Source: Neoarius graeffei (Eukaryota; Chordata; Actinopteri; Siluriformes; Ariidae). From it: a DNA stretch of 64,000 bases. Of this stretch, positions 55,901-64,000 are shown one piece after another (position 1 is the stretch's first letter; each line of letters starts with the position of its first letter). The stretch is from NCBI RefSeq assembly GCF_027579695.1, contig NC_083583.1, positions 2,841,542-2,905,541 of the forward strand, in the 5' to 3' direction. Both the position numbers and the translations under genes were made by a program. Below the pieces are notes generated by a model. It did not search any database. It was not told the DNA's origin and saw only the letters and a list, made by a program, of their open reading frames with translations.

Positions 55901-58900
55901 AAAATTTAACGGATTGTTACTTGTGTCCAGTCACACCTCTGGAAAAAATTTCAGAGCGATCTGTTCATAACTTTTTCCGTAATGTTGCTAACAGACAAAC
56001 CAACCAACAAACAAACAAACCAACGCTACCGAAAACATAACCCCCTTGGTGGAAGTAATAATGCTATTAAAGGAGGGATTCCCAGTGTCTAAACACACAC
56101 ATCACTAAACACTACAGCTGGTTGAAGGTGTATTAGGCAAGATTAAATCTCCACCTACGTTCACATAACTCCTCCCACAGGATTTACATTGGCCTGTAGT
56201 GTGTATAAAATGGCTGAAAGGAGGCACATCCAAACATTAACAAGCATTTTGGACCAGAAGTCAGGTTTTCACAGATACTTAGTACACCTGTGTTGAGGTC
56301 ATGACTTAAACACCTATATTTAATCAGTTTCTAAATATCCGGCAGGTTATTTGTACAAATATAGAAAAAAAAGTACTACAGCGCCTTTAATGACTGCTCA
56401 GGAGAAAATGTTTCATTTTTATTTGTGTGTGTTCGTTCATTCGTTCGTTCTTTCAGTGACGGCGTGTCAGGACTCGAGCTGCCTGACTTGGCTACAGAGC
56501 CACTGACTCACGTGATCCGGGGGATGAGCCGCAGGAGACCGCCGCCCACTTTTAATGTCTCCGCGTTCGAGAAACAACTGGAGCAGCCATCAGGTTCAAA
56601 ACTACAACCTCATATCACAGAGCATCATTCAGACACGAACTTTTATTCATTTTTTATATAGAATAAGCCATGATGTCATGTGATCTATAATACAATTGCA
56701 TTTACTGGGATCTGATCAGAATAAAAAAAAGAGCGTGATGTCTGTCTTATTAATCTTAGTGAATTTATTTTTAATACAGTTTTGATATATCGTGTTTTTA
56801 GCAGTAGTCATTGTCACACAGCACCTTGTCTCGCTCTGCACGTAAATCAGTCCGAGTTCAAACAGTAGGAGGAAATGACGACAGTGCAGAAGAATTTTAT
56901 TTTTTGTCCCAAGGTGAAGACGAGGAGAAGGACGTCCCTCAGGAGAATCTGGACATCAGTCGGGAACAGGCCGTCTCTGCTGCCTCCAAAAGGTAAACGG
57001 TTTCAGTGGTCCGTCAGTCAGGCTCTTCAGGTGCCGTTAGCAGAGATGCCTACTCGTACGGATTGGCCGTATTTTGTACGGAAAAGTTACGTAAATACGA
57101 TGTTACGGCAAACAGTGTTATTCTGTACGGAATTATTATAAAGTCTTAAATTCCAGTGAGTTGTTTTTAAATGTCCAAGCGACTTTTGGACTTTTTCCAG
57201 GGTTCCCGCGAGGTCTTAAAAAGTCTTAAAAGCATTGAATTCGAGAATTTGGAAATAATACCTTGAAAAGCCTTGAAAAAGCATTGAATTTTAATGTGTA
57301 GGTCTTAAATTTGTGCACCGATGATAATTTGTATTTTAGCATTGTTCATTACTTAAATACCCCAGCAGGCGTTATTTTTTCGTCATTGTTTTAGTAAATG
57401 AGGCACGAGTGGCCAAGTAGCCAATAGTGGTGGAACTGGAGTTGTGGGCGGAACAATTACGCGCGCACACCGACTGAGGTAGCTGCTAATAGTTTACAGC
57501 TGGCGATTAATGGAAATTCGGAAAGTCAGGGAGGTGGAAGCAGGCTAAACGATAACTCGACGGTGTAAAAATGGGCAAATGTAAGTTTAACCAGTTATGG
57601 CTACATCATAGTTCATTTCGAGAATGGGTTAAACCAGTGGATGGTGACATATTCGCAGCTTTTTGTTCAGTTTGCAAAAGGACGTTTAAATTGGGCACAA
57701 TGGGCGTTAAGGCGCTGGATTCTCACGCGCAGTCTTCAAAACACATGGCTCTTCTCAATGATAAACGGCAAACGCCGTCTGTTTCATCTGTGTTTCGGCC
57801 AGCTGTTGACGTTAGCCAGCTGGTACCTAGCCAACTACCTAGCACGGCTAAGGATGGCCAGTCTGTTGCCGCTACAGTAGTCCCTAGTACTAGAGTTGAT
57901 TTGCGGACAACACTCGGTTCAACACCTACGATGAAGGCTGAGGTGTTGTGGACGCTACACACAGTAGCCCAACACCAGTCCTACAATGGCAACGAAGGTG
58001 TCTCCGAGCTATTTAAATTAATGTTCCCGGATTCAGACATTGCCCAGAGCTTCAGGTGTGGTGCTGACAAGACGGCCTACATCGCCAAGTATGGGCTGGC
58101 CATTCACATCAAGGACGAGCTGGTGTCGAAAATCAACCAATCGCCGTTCGTACTGATGTTCGACGAGAGCATGAATGTAACCACGAAAACAAAACAGCTG
58201 GACGTCCATGTGCGGTTTTGGTCAGAAGGACAGGTTAGGTCCAGATATTTTGGCTCCCAGTTCATGGGTCATTCCACCGCCAAAGACCTTCTGTCACACT
58301 TAAAAGTAAGCACAAACTATTATTATTATTATTATTATTATTATTATGATGATGATGATTATTGTTATTATTTTTAATATTGTTAATGTTATTGTTGTTG
58401 TTTTATTACCTGTTGCTTACTATTACTTGTTGCTCTTAACTCTACTTTTAACTTAATTTTCTACTGTTAACTTGTTGCTTTTAACATTTTGTAATGTGCA
58501 GTGTCCTTGGGTATTTTGAAAGGAGCTTCAAATAAAATGTATTATTATTATTATGCATGTGTTTTTACATGTTTCTCAATTTATATTCATAAACTCCATT
58601 TAGGCCTATCATGTAGCAACACTACAGATCAAATTATGTAATTAACCATGTGTGATCAATTCCCCTGTCTTGAATAATGTAATCAAATTTGGAAGTGAAG
58701 CCTATGCAATGTATTATCAGTGACTCAGAATATCCAGAATCTTTTAACGTCAAAGACAACTTAGAGACAGAAATTAATTCAGCAAGGTGTCACACAAAGT
58801 TATCACACAAAAGGACATCCTCCATTGACCCCGAAAATAAATAACAGTCTCTTAATTAAGCATCGTCTGCTGAACATTACATGATTTTGTATTGTGGTGG

Positions 58901-60282
58901 TGTTCGGTGAGTACTCTGTACATCATCCTTTGCGCATTTTCACATTTTTCTAAGAAACGAGTACACACAACTTGAGATGTTTGTTTCCGGTGAATTATGG
59001 TGAACTGCGATAAAGGTCTTAAATTTGTGGATTATTGGTCTTAAAAAGCCTTGAAAAAGCCTTGAATTTGACTTGAAGAAACTTGTAGGAACCCTGTTTT
59101 TCAATCCATGCGCGATTCACGGCTAATTATTTTTACGACAACCGCACATGCTGTGTGTGACATGCGCAGATACCGCACATGCTGTGTGTGACGTGCGCAG
59201 ACATAGACATATAAACATAGACGCCGCCTTCCGCGTAGAATCATACGTCATCCTCGCCGCCATATTGGATGTGGCAAAGTGGAGAATAAAGACGCCTCAT
59301 TCATGTGCTGCGTTTAACTGTACCAACAGGTTTATCGTCCAAACGAGATCGCATGGGATTACCTTTCACAGGTGAGACTGGAAAAAGACTTTTCATTGTA
59401 TTTGGTCATTATAACGTAATTTTACGAACAGATTTTTCTGACTTTGTGGCTAATATGAAGTCTCGCGCATAATGGAGTGCTTCGAGGTCAGCGCGAACCC
59501 AGCGGCGGCCATATTGGAAGTCAAAGGTCGCTGTGTCAGTGCATTGTTGTTGTTCAGCGAAGCAAAAAGGGGTGACAATGCCGAATACGTGTATCACTGT
59601 TGGCTGTAGTAGCCGGGGGGAAAAGGGTGGCAAAAGCTTCCACAGACTCCCTAAAGTCGTGACTAACCAGGGAATTGCAGCACAGGAGAAAATGTTTCAT
59701 TTTTATTTATGTGTGTGTTCGTTTGTTCATTCGTTCGTTCTTTCAGTGACGGCGTGTCAGGACTCGAGCTGCCTGACTTGGCTACAGAGCCACTGACTCA
59801 CGTGATCCGGGGGATGAGCCGCAGGAGACCGCCGCCCACTTTTAATGTCTCCGCGTTCGAGAAACAACTGGAGCAGCCGTCAGGTTCGAAACTACAACCT
59901 CATATCACAGAGCATCATTCAGACACGAACTTTTATTCATTTTTTATATAGAATAAGCCATGATGTCATGTGATCTATAATACAATTGCATTTACTGGGA
60001 TCTGATCAGAATAAAAAAAAGAGCGTGATGTCTGTCTTATTAATCTTAGTGAATTTATTTTTAATACAGTTTTGATATATCGTGTTTTTAGCAGTAGTCA
60101 TTGTCACACAGCACCTTGTCTCGCTCTGCACGTAAATCAGTCCGAGTTCAAACAGTAGGAGGAAATGACGACAGTGCAGAAGAATTTAATTTTTTGTCCC
60201 AAGGTGAAGACGAGGAGAAGGACGTCCCTCAGGAGAATCTGGACATCAGTCAGGAACAGGCTGTCTCTGCTGCCTCCAAAAG
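52959..60282 (+). CDS. cenpt: Centromere protein T, N-terminal exons, 3'-partial, with a duplicated exon pair
   Basis: Exons: 52959-53050, 55155-55266, 55367-55499, 55576-55663, 56457-56593, 56851-56992, then a second copy of the last two at 59747-59883 and 60141-60282. Phases agree throughout. Exon 1 (MDCVEEEDVSARVLLRNVLH) matches the start of human CENP-T (TPRTLLRRVL). Exon 3 (DVTPRGLIRGIIQN) matches the second human TPRTLLKNIL motif; these are the Ndc80-binding helices. Exon 5 has LELPDLATEPLTHVIRGM, then RPPPTFNVSAFEKQLEQ, matching the conserved human block LQLPELEP... RLRLSVFQQG. CENP-T is a constitutive kinetochore protein linking centromeric chromatin (through a C-terminal histone fold) to the Ndc80 complex. 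The histone fold lies beyond the window or is not seen. The exon 4 donor could also be at 55670 (six bases longer). The first motif lacks a Thr-Pro CDK site. Confidence 0.87.
53051..55154 (+). other. cenpt intron 1
   Basis: Besides SINE copy 7 (54102-54478) it is AT-rich and unrecognised. Confidence 0.5.
54102..54478 (-). mobile_element. tRNA-headed SINE, copy 7
   Basis: Full length, minus orientation, flanked by GGGAAAATA at 54093-54101 and 54479-54487 as target duplication. Confidence 0.92.
55664..56456 (+). other. cenpt intron 4
   Basis: No recognised gene. Around 55780-56060 is a GATCCGGATC-rich stretch with repeated 'aaacaaaccaacc' words that resembles a common fish repeat, not classified. 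Confidence 0.4.
57198..59096 (+). mobile_element. hAT-like transposon with BED-type finger, only in duplication unit A
   Basis: Ends CAGGGTTCCCGCG (left) and inverse ...AGGAACCCTG (right), with a TTTTTC direct repeat at 57192-57197 and 59097-59102. An open frame at 57571-58377 (268 codons) starts MGKCKFNQLWLHHSSFREWV. It has a BED-like finger (FCSVCKRTF ... HAQSSKH) and MFDESMNVTTKTKQLDVHVR, resembling the start of a hAT-type catalytic domain. The rest of the transposase is missing; an (ATT)n lies at 58319. Unit B lacks the insertion. Confidence 0.75.
59141..59202 (+). repeat. 31-bp tandem repeat, 2 units (unit A)
   Basis: The unit ACCGCACATGCTGTGTGTGA... (period 31) occurs twice. Confidence 0.9.
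59262..59690 (+). pseudogene. THAP-exon remnants in duplication unit A
   Basis: Two partial THAP starts. 59290-59372 reads TPHSCAAFNCTNRF, then SHGITFHR, with a donor GTGAGA, and has ACG where an initiator ATG is expected. 59578-59690 reads MPNTCITVGCSSRGEKGG, then KSFHRLPK, and is cut off at the duplication junction. Both look like exons of THAP-bearing transposons rather than host genes. Confidence 0.7.
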
Positions 60283-60520
60283 GTAAACGGTTTCAGTGGT
60301 CCGTCAGTCAGGCTCTTCAGGTGCCATTAGCAGAGGTGCCTACTCGTACGGATTGGCCGTATTTTGTACGGAAAAGTTACGTAAATACGATGTTACGGCA
60401 AACAGTGTTATTCTGTACGGAATTATTATAAAGTCTTAAAAAATTCCAGTGAGTTGTTTTTAAATGTCCAAGCGACTTTTTCAATCCATGCGCGATTCAC
60501 GGCTATTTATTTTTACAACA

Positions 60521-60644
60521 ACCGCACATGCTGTGTGTGACATGCGCAGATACCGCACATGCTGTGTGTGACATGCGCAGATACCGCACATGCTGTGTGT
60601 GACATGCGCAGATACCGCACATGCTGTGTGTGACGTGCGCAGAC
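60521..60644 (+). repeat. 31-bp tandem repeat, 4 units (unit B)
   Basis: Same unit as at 59141, starting at 60521 with period 31 (next TACCGCAC at 60551, 60582, 60613). Confidence 0.92.
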
Positions 60645-61217
60645 ATAGACATATAAACATAGACGCCGCCTTCCGCGTAGAATCATACGTCATCCTCGCC
60701 GCCATATTGGATGTGGCAAAGTGGAGAATAAAGACGCCTCATTCATGTGCTGCGTTTAACTGTACCAACAGGTTTATCGTCCAAATGAGATCGCATGGGA
60801 TTACCTTTCACAGGTGAGACTGGAAAAATACTTTTCATTGTATTTGGTCATTATAACGTAATTTTACGAACAGATTTTTCTGACTTTGTGGCTAATATGA
60901 AGTCTCGCGCATAATAGAGTGCTTCGAGGTCAGCGCGAACCCAGCGGCGGCCATATTGGAAGTCAAAGGTCGCTGTGTCAGTGCATTGTTGTTGTTCAGC
61001 GAAGCAAAAAGGGGTGACAATGCCGAATACGTGTATCACTGTTGGCTGTAGTAGCCGGGGGGAAAAGGGTGGCAAAAGCTTCCACAGACTCCCTAAAGTC
61101 GTGACTAACCAGGGAATTGCAGCACAGGAGAAAAGTGAGTGGAGGAGACGACAGTGGCTGGCTGCCATTAACCGATCAAATTTAGGACAACTTGACTGTA
61201 TCTGGATTTGTTCTGAT

Positions 61218-62581
61218 TAGGGTTGGGCGGTATCCAAATTTTAATACCTTTAAACTGTCTCTGTGTTTTCCCGGGGTATACGGTATTACCGAGAAAAAAA
61301 TAATATTTTGTTTCGGCCTACTGTGTAACGTGCGCCTATACCGGCGGACCTTGTCCAGACCTGCGCCTATGCCTCAAATGTACTCTTTAAAAGCAGCATA
61401 GCGAATTGTGTGCATTGTGGTATGGATTAAGCAGCAAAGCGAATTTTGTGCATTGATGAATGGATTAAGAGATATTTCAAAGCATCACGCAACTCTTCCT
61501 TCATCTTGAAAATAGCATTCAACTGTCGTTTACACATGTCTGCGTTGAAACGCCATTTGCAGCACTATTTCACCTACTCCATCAAAAAAAAAGTACACGA
61601 TGAGCAGGATCATACCCTTTCAAGCATGGGAAATTAAAAAAAGAAAAGAATCAACCAACACCCAAGTCCGTTTAGACTGCGCGATAAACCATATTCTTCA
61701 GCGCAAATGAGGCGAACCTAATTCAAATGCGTGATAGCTGCACAAGGCAAAATCATATGGGCCCACGTCATGCCATGGAGGGGAAATTAATAATCAAATG
61801 GCCTTACCTTGCTTAAAACGTTGTCTTGATCACATAACTCCTTACAATTATTCCACTTAAATCCATACGGTTTAACACACCCAACAAAGATAGCAAGCGC
61901 ATTGCTAATTCCCACCAGAAACCGAACAGTTTACGCTACGGTGTTTTCTTCCGTTTCTTCAGCAGATGACATTTCAAACGTTTATTACCCACATCCCAAA
62001 TGTCATACGTTATATTATTTTACCTTGTTGTTACTCATGTAACCTACTCAAAACACAACTCATTGGAGAGATCTCGTGGAAGTGGAGTACCCCAGGCTAT
62101 GGTGTGCCTTAGGGGACATATTAGATTTTTTTTCGATTTTGCGCGGTCATTTACATTATTGCTGGCTCTTCCTTTTCGTTTGGTTTGAAACCAAAATACT
62201 GCCACACTGCCGATGTTGTATTTATTATTATTTTTTTTTGCCACTAACTCGTTATCTTGACTTGCCATCTTTCAACCGCGGTCTCAGTCTCTTGTGAAGC
62301 TTTCTGTCAGACTCCAAATGTCACGCAGGGTTGCCATGGTAACAACATAAACAACCCTGCACGCGATGAGAACTTCTTTAGGAAATTGATAGAATTAGTG
62401 AAAATACGATCACACAGTTATTCGGGATGATCTTCAGTTTATTATTTTATATTATGACCTCATGTACTCCATATTTATTTAGATATTATATATATTTTTA
62501 AAATGACGGTAATGAGACCGATACCGTTGGTACTTTTGGATACCTCGGGATACCTTCTTACCGTAATACCGCCCAACCCTA
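61218..62581. mobile_element. Non-autonomous hAT, 8-bp TSD, splitting a THAP exon
   Basis: 1364 bp. Ends TAGGGTTGGGCGGTAT (left) and inverse ATACCGCCCAACCCTA (right). An exact 8-bp duplication, GTTCTGAT, lies at 61210-61217 and 62582-62589. No transposase recognised. A 'ggtat/ataccg' palindromic subterminal region is seen at both ends. Confidence 0.92.
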
Positions 62582-62877
62582 GTTCTGATCACTTTGTGAC
62601 AGGTAGGTTAAATTGTCTTGAATTTCATAGTTACTAAAATAAATGTGATACAAACTATTATCTTTTCTCTGTACTTTCAGCAATGATTAATGGATATATT
62701 TGTCACATTAGGTAGCTTATGTCTACTGCAGTGCATTGTTGCATCAAATGGCATTTAAGATCTAGGCCTAGTAATGTTTATGTACACATGCTGTTAGTAC
62801 AAGTTACATACTAGGCCTACCTTTTATTCACTGACTAAAATAATTGATAATAATTATAATAGTTTTTCAAACATTAT

Positions 62878-63117
62878 TTAGATTTTGGCTTCCATACTCT
62901 TGTAGTTCTGGAAATCCTTTAGTTCACAAAATGGACTTGGGTGAAACACTAGATAGTTCACAAGATCGATGTATGTCACATGCGGCAACAAGCTGGGGTC
63001 AGCTTTCCATTCCTTCTCACTAACAGTGTATGGATCTACATTCCCAATGAAACGTACCTTCTCAGCATAACGCTCCCGTGCCTGCTTATCCAAACTTGCA
63101 CAGTAGTGCTCCATCAC
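62878..63117 (-). pseudogene. SWIM/YqaJ-type transposon protein, first exon
   Basis: 79 codons: MEHYCASLDKQARERYAEKV, then FIGNVDPYTVSEKEW and YIDLVNYLVFHPSPF. This is the recurrent N-terminal block of the second protein of fish ISL2EU-like transposons, whose later SWIM exon is seen in the other element at 27657-27364. No following exons were found here. Confidence 0.6.
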
Positions 63118-63299
63118 TTCAGATGTCTAAATTCTTAAAAAATCCAAGCTTCTAAGCCCTCTAACGCGGAAACGAATCGGTGAATGTGTACTCTATGATG
63201 TGTACTCTGTGAGCGCTCTGGAGCGAGTGACTTCCAAGATGGCCGCGCAGACCGCAGTGTTACTATTTTTAGCATCATCTCGGAGCCCTCTATAGCCGC

Positions 63300-64000
63300 T
63301 CGGTGAAACCTGTCTCCAAACAACGAATGTAATATAGTTTATTTCATAGCCCACCCAACCAATTTCACCACCAGCTGTCAGATGGTGATGGCACATTCAA
63401 AAATAGAAGAGATTGGAAGCATGTCAGACTGTGAAGCAATCACATGGAGCAATCCCATTGTAATATGGTTTAATTGATTTTTTTTTTTCCAAAGAGCACT
63501 GTATATTGCAAAAATTGTTTTTGGAGACATTTTATAGCCTATCTGCACGGCATTTAATGAAAGTGATGCGGAGACGGCACGGCACGGCTTCAGCAGCGTA
63601 AGCACAGCACATTATTCTACACGATCCCCGCTGAGCTCCAAAACATGCCTTGATGCGTAGATATCGTTAGTAGCCTACGATAGTAGCAGCGGAATAAAAA
63701 AAAAAAAAAGTGGCCTGCTGCATGTTGAGGAAATTTAGGTCACACCTCCCACGGAATATTGACGGGTATTTCGCACACTATTTATAACCATCACATTAAA
63801 AGTTATACATGTTGTTTTGATGCCTGTTTGTTTTCCAAATATATACGTGTGTGTGTTAATGGGTGAATAAAAGGCATCGAGTTAAATATTATTGTAGAAA
63901 GGGGCTTTATGAAGTTCAGTCCATTTACTTGCATTGGTTTACGGGGAAGATTTGCCACATCAAATATGGTGGACACTCTGACGTATCCCAGCAACGGGGC
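63300..64000. other. Right edge, unassigned
   Basis: AT-rich; no cenpt exon or other conserved frame was recognised. Confidence 0.45.

Larger units (their letters stand above)
56399..61134 (+). repeat. Tandem segmental duplication of cenpt exons 5-6
   Basis: Unit A 56399-59682 and unit B 59683-61124 are nearly identical once a transposon in A (57198-59096) is set aside. The three junctions (56399, 59683, 61125) share CAGGAGAAAA, a 10-bp microhomology. Unit A has two copies of a 31-bp tandem unit; unit B has four. Both units also contain THAP-exon remnants. Confidence 0.93.
60706..63300 (+). mobile_element. THAP plus SWIM-type transposon remnant(s), interrupted by a hAT MITE
   Basis: A THAP exon from 61021 (MPNTCITVGCSSRGEKGG ... 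EWRRRQWLAAINRSN ... CIWICSD) resumes after the insert with HFVTGR at 62589, giving the C2CH pattern. On minus, 63117-62878 reads MMEHYCASLDKQARERYAEK and LLPHVTYIDLVNYLVF, the usual first exon of the SWIM/YqaJ-type partner protein of ISL2EU-like elements. 'ggcggccatattggaagtca' near 60950 pairs with 'tgacttccaagatggccgcg' near 63230 as terminal-type inverted repeats. An upstream half-THAP exon repeats at 60750-60815. Confidence 0.65.

Noticed and set aside
56822-56850. Alternative cenpt exon 6 acceptor after CACACAG at 56821
   Set aside because: It gives the wrong phase and an early stop after exon 5; the acceptor at 56850 keeps frame in both duplicate copies.
59148-59375. THAP-domain host gene in the duplicated segment
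   Set aside because: The initiator codon is changed to ACG, only half a finger is present, and sequence around it resembles transposon ends.

Overview
This is nuclear DNA from a ray-finned (teleost) fish. The evidence is intron-rich vertebrate genes with GT-AG splice sites, dense CA/GT microsatellites, teleost tRNA-headed SINEs, fish Tc1-like, hAT, Kolobok-like and THAP-bearing transposons, and a chromodomain Gypsy element. The repeat mix would suit an ostariophysan such as a catfish, but the species cannot be fixed from the sequence.

Five host genes can be read. (1) dnaaf1, + strand, only its last three coding exons (1-2499). (2) nrn1l, - strand, complete in three exons (6852-22091) with a 13.3-kb first intron full of nested transposons. 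(3) cog4, + strand, complete: 19 coding exons (25726-45774), 777 residues. (4) thap11, - strand, complete and single-exon (50045-50830). (5) cenpt, + strand, beginning at 52959, with its 3' part beyond the right edge. All five have human counterparts on 16q, and the head-to-head thap11/cenpt pair is the same as in human.

Region by region: 2.65-6.4 kb is a fold-back repeat cut by a hAT element that itself carries a SINE. 9.0-17.3 kb is a three-level nest: a Tc1-like element holding a second Tc1-like element, which holds a whole-looking Gypsy chromovirus copy. 18.3-19.6 kb is a 43-bp minisatellite split by an 8-bp-TSD transposon. 23.7-25.0 kb is a 1.27-kb palindrome with a SINE in each arm. cog4 intron 1 (25.9-33.4 kb) is a chain of LINEs broken by DNA transposons. 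Later cog4 introns hold a Tc1-like copy with a complete transposase frame, a small element with a RecQ-like helicase piece, and a Kolobok-like THAP element. 47.7-49.6 kb is a decayed Tc1-like relic.

The most interesting host-gene signals are: a recent tandem duplication of two cenpt exons whose summed length (279 nt) keeps the reading frame, so the kinetochore linker could carry a 93-residue internal repeat; five cog4 splice acceptors preceded directly by (TG)n tracts, with exon 3 bracketed by complementary (GT)22 and (CA)n arrays; and matches to the THAP11/ZNF143-type motif ACTACAnnTCCCA upstream of both thap11 and cenpt. The genes do not form one pathway: they serve ciliary dynein assembly, neurite outgrowth, Golgi tethering, transcription and kinetochore assembly. 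thap11 and cenpt may be co-regulated through their shared intergenic region.
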